Part shown: piece after piece, positions 1 to 5,886 of the stretch
Layout: every line of letters begins with the position of its first letter
Numbering within the stretch: position 1 is the stretch's first letter
DNA from: an uncultured Bacillota bacterium
GTDB taxonomy: Bacteria > Bacillota_I > Bacilli_A > Erysipelotrichales > Erysipelotrichaceae
Assembly (NCBI GenBank): GCA_949287785.1
Contig: CASEHR010000035.1
Span: 1-10,190, forward strand
DNA: 10,190 bases
Reading direction: 5' to 3'
The notes under the pieces: model-generated
Seen by the model: only the letters and a program-made list of their open reading frames with translations
What the model was told of the DNA's origin: nothing
The model's database searches: none
Position numbers and translations under genes: made by a program

Positions 1-147
1 CATGACACCTGTATAAGTCTTCTGATAGACATAGCAGACAAAGATCCCAAGAAGCAGAGCCAGGATCAAAGCTACTGCCATATCAAAAAGCGAGATCGAT
101 GTCAGATTCTCAATGGATGATGAACGAAAGATGTCTTGAAATGTCAT
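1..147 (-). CDS. DUF4956 membrane protein, N-terminal 49 residues only (cut by window edge)
   Basis: The reading frame runs off the left edge, so only the first 49 codons are present. The protein starts MTFQDIFRSS and has one hydrophobic segment at about residues 24-41 (MAVALILALLLGIFV...), followed by YQKTYTGVM. This layout, with a short amphipathic lead, a first membrane helix and a K-T-Y/F-x-G-V-M patch, is what I recall for DUF4956 proteins, multi-pass membrane proteins of unknown function. The start is well supported: AGGAGG lies 6 nt upstream, inside the last codons of the preceding VTC gene, and only 2 nt separate that stop from this ATG. It is the fifth gene of the sigI operon. VTC-domain and DUF4956 genes are known neighbours in Bacillota, often with CotH-like kinases, which supports the call. 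The function is unknown; a membrane partner of the VTC protein is inference. Confidence 0.8.
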   Translation of the reverse strand, partial: MTFQDIFRSSSIENLTSISLFDMAVALILALLLGIFVCYVYQKTYTGVM

Positions 148-149
148 AA

Positions 150-824
150 TTAGCCTCCTGTTCTGCTGATCGCATATTTACTATACGATGATCTTCTTGC
201 ATCAATATTGACCAGTGCTTTTATCGTATCCGGAAGATATCTGTCGTATTTAATTTCTAGGATCGTCTTTTCCTCCAGATGCATATAATAAGCATCCTGA
301 TCTAAGAATGCTCGGGCATCGAAGATCTTTGAGATATCACTATCGAAAGTTATGCGCACATTGCCATAAGGATAAACAAAAGCTTCACGCATATACCTAA
401 CAACACTGACAGGAGCTGATGTGTTATTAAGACATACATAGAACTCTTTTTTAAGCTCTTCTTTACTTTTTAGTAGAAAATCGATATCACCTTTGATGAT
501 CTTCTCTACTTCTTCTTTTGAAAGTCTGACGCTGTCCTTTGCGCTGAGATCACCGCGTTTATACTTCTTCTCCAGTTTGATGAAACTAAGATCGTCACCA
601 TAATAACGGATACGAAACTTTTCTTTATAACTGAAACCTTCAGTCTTGGCTCTATACGCTCTGTCATACTCATCATCAAAATATAAGCTGGTTACCATAT
701 AACAACCATCTTTACCGTGCCTGTCACAAGACAAAGCTTTTCTCAGACGCAAGCGAAGCACCAGATCATCAGCCTTCGTGATCAGGTGCTTTATCTCGTG
801 TCTTATCAGGACTTTCTTAGTCAT
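150..824 (-). CDS. VTC-domain (polyphosphate polymerase-like) protein
   Basis: This 224-residue cytoplasmic protein matches bacterial VTC domains over nearly its whole length. Visible hallmarks are RHEIK near residue 8, SLYFDD (46-51), KFRIRYY (69-75), FIKLEKKYKRG (81-91), VVRYMREAF (141-149), RITFDSDI (157-164), LEIKYD (189-194) and SSYSKYA (212-218). The basic residues lining these strands and the glutamate in LEIKYD correspond in pattern to the phosphate-binding tunnel and metal site of yeast Vtc4, which makes polyphosphate from ATP. Whether the bacterial protein does the same is unproven. I chose the ATG at 822-824. The frame stays open up to 947, but that extension only reads the upstream gene's repeats out of frame. 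The chosen start overlaps the upstream stop by 8 bp (ATGACTAA) and has no clear Shine-Dalgarno, so translation is probably coupled. It is the fourth gene of the sigI operon. Confidence 0.85.
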   Translation of the reverse strand: MTKKVLIRHEIKHLITKADDLVLRLRLRKALSCDRHGKDGCYMVTSLYFDDEYDRAYRAKTEGFSYKEKFRIRYYGDDLSFIKLEKKYKRGDLSAKDSVRLSKEEVEKIIKGDIDFLLKSKEELKKEFYVCLNNTSAPVSVVRYMREAFVYPYGNVRITFDSDISKIFDARAFLDQDAYYMHLEEKTILEIKYDRYLPDTIKALVNIDARRSSYSKYAISRTGG

Positions 825-1530
825 CGTAGGCACTATCGCCATAGTTACTATCACTGTAGTTTGATGAACCATAGTTCGATGTACTATAGTTCGATGTACC
901 ATAGTTGGTATAACCATAGTCTGTGACACCATCGTTATTCGGACCATAGTCTGTGTCGTCGTAATCCGTCACTCCATCGTTATTCGGACCATAGTCTGTA
1001 TCATTGTAGTCAGTAAAACCATCACTGTCCGGTCCATAATCCGTATCAACATAACTTGTGATACCATAATCAGTCTCATTTCTAAGATCGATCTGATTCT
1101 GCCACTTATGTTCATCGACAGTTGTCTTGACTTCGGTGACGACATCATCAACAAAAGTTGTATACGGGATGACGGATCCTTCTTCGATCTCAATGATGAC
1201 CTGACGCTTTTCACTTTCAACTTCATCGACAAGATAGCCCGCTTCACCGATCTTCGTCAATAATTCAGCAACAACAACTCTCGTCTCTTTTCCGATATAT
1301 TGCCCATCATCTTCAACGATCGCCTTTCCATCATCGTTGACGCCTCTGACATCGATGACATCCCCATTTTCATCATAAGATATCGCAATCTCAGGATTGA
1401 CTCTTAAAGTCAAAACGCCGGTACCGGGAAGAGTATTTTGCGTCTCAGTGGTAGATACACTGTTTGTTGAACAGCCCACTAAAGTCATTACCATTGCCAG
1501 TGTGATTATTAGGGTACATAATTTTTTCAT
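817..1530 (-). CDS. RsgI-like (SEAL-domain) lipoprotein with acidic Tyr-rich tandem-repeat tail
   Basis: This 237-residue lipoprotein has a signal peptide ending in the lipobox LVGC (Cys20). A short linker leads to a domain at about residues 38-132 that aligns by eye with the extracytoplasmic domain of RsgI encoded just upstream. Shared features are NPE/NPS at the start (Asn45-Pro46), a DVI-x-V-x-G-[VL]-N-[DE]-DG motif (57-68), Y-x-GK (78-81) and a GYL at 98-100. RsgI SEAL domains are reported to self-cleave at an Asn-Pro bond, and that pair is kept here. It has no cytoplasmic RsgI_N anti-sigma domain and no transmembrane helix. Residues 153-237 are three 15-residue and six 5-residue repeats rich in Asp, Asn, Tyr, Gly and Ser, ending SAYDD. 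The start has AGGAGG 6 nt upstream. It lies 68 nt after rsgI and overlaps the VTC gene. Its role as an envelope sensor, RsgI competitor or surface protein is unknown. Confidence 0.8.
   Translation of the reverse strand: MKKLCTLIITLAMVMTLVGCSTNSVSTTETQNTLPGTGVLTLRVNPEIAISYDENGDVIDVRGVNDDGKAIVEDDGQYIGKETRVVVAELLTKIGEAGYLVDEVESEKRQVIIEIEEGSVIPYTTFVDDVVTEVKTTVDEHKWQNQIDLRNETDYGITSYVDTDYGPDSDGFTDYNDTDYGPNNDGVTDYDDTDYGPNNDGVTDYGYTNYGTSNYSTSNYGSSNYSDSNYGDSAYDD
820..909 (-). repeat. Six in-frame 15-bp tandem repeats (5 residues each)
   Basis: Six 15-nt units encode TNYGT, SNYST, SNYGS, SNYSD, SNYGD and SAYDD and run up to the stop codon. The core on the plus strand is catagttcgatgtac with small changes. 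All changes keep the frame. The last unit contains the start codon of the VTC gene, so the repeat array directly abuts the translational coupling point of the downstream gene. Confidence 0.95.
910..1044 (-). repeat. Three in-frame 45-bp tandem repeats (15 residues each)
   Basis: Three consecutive 45-nt units (1000-1044, 955-999, 910-954) encode TDYGPDSDGFTDYND, TDYGPNNDGVTDYDD and TDYGPNNDGVTDYGY. The second and third units are almost identical at the DNA level and the first is more diverged, which suggests a recent duplication at the 3' side. Each unit contains an N/D-N/S-D-G-x-T-D core like part of a calcium-binding loop, although the first Asp of a canonical EF-hand or dockerin loop is a Gly here. 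The 45-nt period is a multiple of the 15-nt period that follows. Confidence 0.95.
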
Positions 1531-1598
1531 TTGATTCCTCCTTGGCTCTTATGCCTTTTCACTTACAGCTTACGCAGCTCTTATTCCGTTTTTTGGGG

Positions 1599-2387
1599 TC
1601 AGTCGTCATAATTTGAGTTATTTTCTTCATCATATTCCGAATCGGCGTAATCCGATGAAGCATTACTGTGCTCATACTCACTGTCTTTATCGATTTCCGT
1701 GCCGATCGATGGTGTCGGGACGTCCTGAGGTCCGACTGGCTTGACCGCATCACCATAATCATCATCGTCATAACTGCTGTCACTTTCAATTATGATCTCT
1801 GGCACGATGATCTCTTCATGGCCGCTTTGATCAGATATCGTGATCTTTACTTTTAAATCATCTTTAAGATGGATGAGTGTATCGTCGATTTCTTCACGCT
1901 TCTCTTTGATCCAAGAAGCATCCTCAGAAGCAAATTCAATAGCTATCGTCTGTCCCTGATAGAGATAACCGAATCTGATCGCTCTGTCCATCAGTTCATC
2001 AAAGACGACATCGATATCCTTACCTTTATAGCCATAACCATCAATGAGGTGTGTACCATCCTCGTTGAGTCCACTGATTACTATCACATCATCATCTCTG
2101 TTCACATCGATCTTTACACTTGGGTTGATCTTAAAAAGAAGTGAATCAGTAACGATACTATCCATATAGATATCAAAAGCGAAAAAGAAGATGAATACGG
2201 CAAACACACCGATCAGCGGATAGAGCAATCTCAGACTCTTTTTCTTAGGTTCGGCTTCTTTGACCGTCTCGATCGACTCCACCTCCATACCTACCCGGTA
2301 GTCTTTATTGTAGATCCTGATGAAATTACCATCCTGATCTAAAGCTATCGCATATAGCGTATGTACCTCCATGATCAGATATCTCAT
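1599..2387 (-). CDS. rsgI: RsgI-type anti-sigma-I factor
   Basis: This 262-residue single-pass membrane protein has the RsgI layout. A short cytoplasmic RsgI_N domain (about residues 5-40, with YAIALDQDGNFIRI and VGMEVE) binds SigI in the characterised homologues. A Lys-rich stretch (KKK, 48-50) precedes one transmembrane helix (about 53-74). The extracytoplasmic SEAL-like domain (about 82-195) carries INPSV (Asn88-Pro89, the expected self-cleavage site), SGLNEDG and YKGKD. The C-terminal tail from about residue 200 is rich in Asp, Glu, Ser and Tyr and ends SNYDD, resembling the end of the next gene's product. In B. subtilis RsgI holds SigI inactive until it is proteolysed; in clostridia the outer part often senses polysaccharide. 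No carbohydrate-binding module is visible here. The start ATG overlaps the sigI stop (ATGA) and has AAAGGAGG 9 nt upstream. A later ATG at 2372 lacks a ribosome site. Confidence 0.9.
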   Translation of the reverse strand: MRYLIMEVHTLYAIALDQDGNFIRIYNKDYRVGMEVESIETVKEAEPKKKSLRLLYPLIGVFAVFIFFFAFDIYMDSIVTDSLLFKINPSVKIDVNRDDDVIVISGLNEDGTHLIDGYGYKGKDIDVVFDELMDRAIRFGYLYQGQTIAIEFASEDASWIKEKREEIDDTLIHLKDDLKVKITISDQSGHEEIIVPEIIIESDSSYDDDDYGDAVKPVGPQDVPTPSIGTEIDKDSEYEHSNASSDYADSEYDEENNSNYDD

Positions 2388-3100
2388 ACTGCCGTACCTC
2401 CTTTAAGGATATGCCAGAGATGACCACGAATGATCTCATAGCCATTAGTCAAAATCACCAACATAGTCACAAGATACTTACGATGACGCTCTAATACTTT
2501 ACGCTCATTTTTATCTGTCGTCAGTCTTTGTATCGGTAACTTCCTGCTCGCAAGCAGATCATCCAGAATCGATGTGTCTTCTTTAGCTTTGGCGATCACC
2601 TTTTGGATCAGGGCTCTCGTACGCTCTTGTTTAGGAGAAGAAACAGTAAGATCTTTATATGAAACACCAAAAGTCTCTAAGACTTTACCCAGTTCCAAGA
2701 TCTCAGCTTTTGTAGCTAAAAGACGCATATGCTCGTCTGTCTGATCATGCTCAAGAGCGATCGCATCGATCAGCGGATCTCCTTCTTCATTCTCTTTATC
2801 AAGCGATATATGATCTTTATGCCTCGCTTCCTTGCGGTCATGATCGATAAGTCTGCTACGGATGATCATCCTGGCATAGTGCAAGAAAGCACCTCTATCC
2901 TTGTCATATAACAAGATCGCTTCATGAAAAGCGATCATCGCAACCTGTAATTCATCACTGCCATCACTTGTGTAAGTGCCGGTATATTTGCTGACTTCTG
3001 ACTTGATAAAAGGCAGATACTCACGTATCAACCCATCTGCGACATCGATGTCATATCTGGCAAGTGAAACTTTTTTTAGGATCTGATGCTCGTCTTGCAA
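2384..3100 (-). CDS. sigI: RNA polymerase sigma factor SigI
   Basis: This alternative sigma factor has 238 residues, close to the usual SigI length. From the chosen start, the sigma-2-like part spans about residues 20-95 with LIREYLPFIKSEVSKY, DELQVAMIAFHEAI, RGAFLHYARMII and RSRLIDHDRKEAR. The SigI-specific C-terminal part has SPKQERTR (155-162), LP, and ERKVLERHRKYLVTMLVILTNGY (199-221), the DNA-binding signature of the family. The frame stays open to a TTG at 3223, but that extension has no ribosome site and no family match. A TTG at 3098-3100 has AGGAGG 8 nt upstream and places the first conserved block at the usual distance, so I chose it. It is the first gene of the operon, followed by its anti-sigma factor with a 4-bp overlap. 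SigI directs heat, envelope or polysaccharide responses in relatives. The target promoters here are unknown. Confidence 0.9.
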   Translation of the reverse strand: MQDEHQILKKVSLARYDIDVADGLIREYLPFIKSEVSKYTGTYTSDGSDELQVAMIAFHEAILLYDKDRGAFLHYARMIIRSRLIDHDRKEARHKDHISLDKENEEGDPLIDAIALEHDQTDEHMRLLATKAEILELGKVLETFGVSYKDLTVSSPKQERTRALIQKVIAKAKEDTSILDDLLASRKLPIQRLTTDKNERKVLERHRKYLVTMLVILTNGYEIIRGHLWHILKGGTAV

Positions 3101-3108
3101 ATCTTGGT

Positions 3109-3114
3109 CCTCCT
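3109..3114 (-). promoter_or_regulatory. Ribosome binding site deciding the TTG start of sigI
   Basis: AGGAGG on the minus strand lies 8 nt before the TTG at 3098-3100. No comparable site precedes the TTG at 3221-3223 at the far end of the open frame, and there is no in-frame ATG before the conserved sigma region. Confidence 0.75.
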
Positions 3115-3123
3115 GATATAGAG

Positions 3124-3151
3124 TTCGTAAGGCTTTATCTTGAAACCGGGG
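3124..3151 (-). promoter_or_regulatory. Possible SigI-type promoter (autoregulation) before sigI
   Basis: On the minus strand a CCCC block (3148-3151) stands out in AT-rich DNA, followed 20 nt later by CGAA (3124-3127). C-rich -35 and CGAA-like -10 elements are described for SigI promoters, which are often autoregulated. The spacing seems long and the transcript would begin only a few bases before the ribosome site, so this is speculative. Confidence 0.2.
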
Positions 3152-3194
3152 CTGATGATATAAAGAACTTGAAAAAGATACTTTATTTATAAGT

Positions 3195-3223
3195 AATCTA
3201 TAAGAAACTCTGTCATATAACAA
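3195..3223 (-). promoter_or_regulatory. Candidate housekeeping promoter for the sigI operon
   Basis: TTGTTA (3218-3223) and TAGATT (3195-3200) are separated by 17 nt on the minus strand, each matching 4 of 6 consensus bases. It would give a leader of about 90 nt before sigI. The region is AT-rich, so a chance match is possible. Confidence 0.3.
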
Positions 3224-3366
3224 GTTAAATAAATGTTAAATAATAAGGTAATGTGGACTGATGCTCTAGAAAAAGACGCTGTATATTAATATTTATACAC
3301 TTATCAATAATCATCAGACATCAATAAGTAAAAAATACGGAAATGGTTCAAAAAAGCAGCATATTC

Positions 3367-3410
3367 AAAAATGATCCAGTATCTTCGAAATGAGAATCTG
3401 GATCATTTTT
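3367..3410. terminator. Perfect 13-bp inverted repeat, likely bidirectional terminator
   Basis: AAAAATGATCCAG (3367-3379) and its exact reverse complement (3398-3410) flank an 18-nt loop whose inner bases can add a few more pairs. Arms that are A-rich on the outside give a T-run at the 3' end on either strand, as in a bidirectional intrinsic terminator. It sits about 270 bp before sigI and would insulate the sigI operon from transcription coming from nagA or from any transcript in the gene-poor region. Confidence 0.6.
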
Positions 3411-3945
3411 AGTTATGACCATCTTAGAGTAAGCATCATTTTTTACACATGCTTCGTTTTTTAGAAGCATGGCTTGACCGCATCTATGCAATATGCAGTC
3501 ACTTCTTTATGACCTAAGATATATATTATGTTGATTTTATGATCATCGCTCTGAATATCTATATCAGGTATAACAGAACACCTAGATCCGGTCTTTTAAA
3601 CGTCGTCAATCAAGTTGTTGGCAAACAAAATCTTCATCATATTGATATCTGTCTACTTTATCAATGGCGCTAACCACTAATACAGGAACGATTTTAAAGA
3701 ATATACTGCTACTAAGTTTGAGCTTTTATAGCAATAATTAAATACACAAAGTCGCAAGGAAGGATAACCTTATATTAATGAGTGCGATTGAAATACACAA
3801 TCGTCCTATATAACGGATACCAACGGACGATCTGAAATTGATACGACTGATCCATATCGATCAGATGGTATGTTTTAATGTATAACAATACCACATCATT
3901 GCCTATCTTCACTTAATATTTAGATTTACTTGGCAATATAATCTA
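3411..3945. other. Gene-poor region between nagA and sigI; hairpins, no supported gene
   Basis: About 535 bp hold no reading frame with a ribosome site and family match. Visible structure includes CATGCTTC/GAAGCATG (3448-3471, 8-nt loop), CGATTG/CAATCG (3785-3803) and CTGATC/GATCAG (3847-3864). Short hydrophobic frames occur on both strands around 3600-3725, such as a plus-strand stretch reading KIFIILISVYFING that stops at 3680. These could be remnants of a decayed gene. None of the hairpins except the one at 3367-3410 has a T-run. Confidence 0.5.
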
Positions 3946-5067
3946 TTATGCAGACTTATATACGACCTTACCGCCGATGATCGTATAGATGACTTCAAAG
4001 TTATGATCGAGGATCGTGATATCACTGTCATAGCCCTTATGGATATGGCCTTTTCCTTTCAGGTCATAGATCCGGACAACATTAGCTGAAGTCATCCTGA
4101 TAAGATCTTCGATACCGATACCGAGATGATCATGCAGGTTTTTCATGCCCTTAACGACCGGCATCGATGATCCATACAGTCGTCCTGTATCAGTCAGGAT
4201 ATAACCTTCTTTATCGATCGTTACCTCCATGCCGCTGATATGATAATGGCCTTCGGGCATACCGGCCATGGCGATATTATCAGAGACAAGGATAAAGTGA
4301 TCATAGGCGTTATTCTTCACCCTGAACATGATCTTCATCATCTCATTGGATACATGCAGACCATCTGCGATCAATTCATTATCGACTCTGTCGCTTAAAA
4401 GAGCAGCGCCAAGTGCACCCATGTGCCGATGATGGATACCGGTCATGACATTGGCGGTGTGTGTGATGACAGAGATGCCCTGATCAAAGGATCTCATCGC
4501 CCCGTTATAATCGATATCGGTATGGGCCATAGCTACCTTGATACCCCTATCTTTCAGATAAGTGATGACATTGGATGCTCCATCGAGTTCCGGGGCGATA
4601 CCGACAAGCTTAAGCAAGCCGCCGGCGTCTTCGATCATCGTCTTGATATGATCGAGATCGATCTTCAGAGGTTCTTCCCTGATGCCGTTTTCACCTGTCC
4701 TATTCAGATATGGGCCTTCTGAATGAATGCCTAAGATCCGACATCCTTCATATCCATCCTTAAAGATCCTGGCGATATCTTTAAAGAAAGATTCGTTGGC
4801 TGTCGGAAAACAGCCGGTAACACCGCATCTTACAAGTTCCTTCAGATAGCCACGGATGATCGCTTCTTTATCTTCACTTTCACGATCCATCAGATCATAG
4901 CCTCCGTAACCGTGATTATGAGTATCGATGATCCCCGGGATCACCAAAAGATCACCGGCATCGATATCATAATGACCATCTCCGATACCGCATATCTTGT
5001 CAGTTACTTCCAGGACACCGGCTTTTTTACCTTCATCGCTATAGATATTCTTTGAATAGATCCGCAT
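3946..5067 (-). CDS. nagA: N-acetylglucosamine-6-phosphate deacetylase
   Basis: This 373-residue cytoplasmic amidohydrolase should convert GlcNAc-6-phosphate to glucosamine-6-phosphate and acetate in amino-sugar catabolism and cell-wall recycling. The family landmarks are in order: PGIIDTHNHG (44-53, metal-site His50 and His52), HSEGPY (115-120, Glu117), AHTDIDY (181-187, His182), HTANVMTG (203-210, His203), the ADGLHV substrate loop (234-239), SDN (262-264) with the catalytic Asp263, and LYGSSMPV (297-304). The length is normal. SDN replaces the common TDA around the catalytic Asp and HTANVM replaces HTFNAM; neither removes a catalytic residue. It follows the HAD phosphatase gene by 6 nt and so is probably co-transcribed. 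GAGG lies close to the ATG. No nagB or transporter gene is in the window. No clear terminator follows the stop. Confidence 0.93.
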   Translation of the reverse strand: MRIYSKNIYSDEGKKAGVLEVTDKICGIGDGHYDIDAGDLLVIPGIIDTHNHGYGGYDLMDRESEDKEAIIRGYLKELVRCGVTGCFPTANESFFKDIARIFKDGYEGCRILGIHSEGPYLNRTGENGIREEPLKIDLDHIKTMIEDAGGLLKLVGIAPELDGASNVITYLKDRGIKVAMAHTDIDYNGAMRSFDQGISVITHTANVMTGIHHRHMGALGAALLSDRVDNELIADGLHVSNEMMKIMFRVKNNAYDHFILVSDNIAMAGMPEGHYHISGMEVTIDKEGYILTDTGRLYGSSMPVVKGMKNLHDHLGIGIEDLIRMTSANVVRIYDLKGKGHIHKGYDSDITILDHNFEVIYTIIGGKVVYKSA

Positions 5068-5073
5068 ATTACC

Positions 5074-5817
5074 TCACATGAACAACAAATCGATGATACC
5101 GGCAATACCATCGTTATTATTATCGGCAGCGATGATATCGGCACACCGGATAACTTCTTTCTGACCATTTGCCATCGATACGCCAAGCCCGGCATATCTG
5201 AGCATCTCTATATCATTTTCACCATCACCGACACAGACGATCTGACTGGGCAGAATATCTGACATTTCGGCGACCATCCTTATCGCATCGACCTTGTTTA
5301 TACCTTTGGCTACTGCCTCGATCCGCGTAGATAAACTGCTGGTCACACCGGGTATATCATCGACATCTTTCAAAATTAAACGGATCTTACGGATATCATC
5401 TTCAGTCCCATCAGCTACCAGTTTATAGATCCGTCTATCTATAAGATATTCATCCACATCGATATCATCGACAGCCACCCGGCCGGACTGATGATATAAA
5501 TAGACCTTCAAAGGAAGCTCACTGTCCTTAATAACCGCCAAAAGACGATATATGATCTCCCTTTCCAAAGGGACATCATTTAATATCCTGCCGTCAGTAT
5601 TGATCACATAAGCCCCGTTAAAAGCGATGACATACTGATCATCTAAAGCCAGTTCTTTGACAAGCGGCTCTATTGAATAGTAACCTCTGGCACTGGCTAA
5701 GACAAAAACGATATCGTCTTTGACCGATCTGATCATATCTTTGGTATGATCACTTATCCTTTGATCATCATTTAAAAGGGTGCCATCGATATCCGTGACC
5801 ATCATCTTATAATACAT
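5074..5817 (-). CDS. Cof-type HAD-IIB family sugar-phosphate/nucleotide phosphatase
   Basis: This 247-residue cytoplasmic hydrolase has the four HAD motifs: DIDGTL (9-14, nucleophile Asp9 and acid/base Asp11), a Ser in LASARG (motif II, Ser42), a Lys in KGINKVDAI (motif III, probably Lys175) and GDGENDIEML (197-206, Asp198 and Asp202). The C2-type cap lies between motifs II and III. NNNDGIAGII at 233-242 is the usual Cof-family C-terminal patch. Such enzymes dephosphorylate sugar phosphates, flavin or cofactor phosphates; the substrate cannot be read from the sequence. It is the first gene of a pair with nagA, which suggests amino-sugar metabolism, but this is inference. No Shine-Dalgarno precedes the ATG at 5817; see the promoter entry. 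A second ATG four codons in also lacks one. Confidence 0.9.
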   Translation of the reverse strand: MYYKMMVTDIDGTLLNDDQRISDHTKDMIRSVKDDIVFVLASARGYYSIEPLVKELALDDQYVIAFNGAYVINTDGRILNDVPLEREIIYRLLAVIKDSELPLKVYLYHQSGRVAVDDIDVDEYLIDRRIYKLVADGTEDDIRKIRLILKDVDDIPGVTSSLSTRIEAVAKGINKVDAIRMVAEMSDILPSQIVCVGDGENDIEMLRYAGLGVSMANGQKEVIRCADIIAADNNNDGIAGIIDLLFM

Positions 5818-5823
5818 GAACTC

Positions 5824-5853
5824 ATTTTAGCACATATCCATCATTACTGTTTC
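5824..5853 (-). promoter_or_regulatory. Candidate extended -10 promoter of the HAD-nagA unit (possibly leaderless)
   Basis: TGCTAAAAT on the minus strand (5824-5832) is an extended -10 element. The best -35 is GAAACA (5848-5853), 18 nt away and weak (3 of 6). The predicted transcription start, 7 nt past the -10, falls at about 5817, the A of the HAD start codon, which agrees with the absence of a ribosome site. Confidence 0.35.
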
Positions 5854-5855
5854 AT

Positions 5856-5867
5856 GCGATATATCGC
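5856..5867. promoter_or_regulatory. Perfect 12-bp palindrome in a divergent intergenic region (possible operator)
   Basis: GCGATATATCGC is self-complementary and lies in the 114-bp gap between the divergent HAD-nagA and C26 hydrolase genes, directly upstream of the candidate HAD promoter. A dimeric regulator site is plausible, but no regulator is encoded nearby and the family cannot be named. Confidence 0.3.
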
Positions 5868-5886
5868 TATTTTATTCATAACCCTG

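Noticed and set aside
825..947. N-terminal extension of the VTC protein reading M-V-x-x-T units
   Set aside because: It is the lipoprotein's tandem repeats read in another frame, has no ribosome site and is not part of the VTC fold; the ATG at 824 fits the family.
820..1044. CRISPR-like array
   Set aside because: The repeats are 15 and 45 bp, contiguous, without spacers, and encode a continuous protein tail.
3101..3223. 41-codon extension of SigI to a TTG at 3223
   Set aside because: It has no ribosome site, does not match the family and covers the likely promoter region; the TTG at 3100 has AGGAGG at good spacing.
3539..3673. Short plus-strand frame of about 44 codons
   Set aside because: It has no ribosome site, no recognised motif and atypical composition; best seen as chance or remnant.
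3847..3864. CTGATC/GATCAG hairpin as the nagA terminator
   Set aside because: The stem is only 6 bp and no T-run follows on the minus strand.
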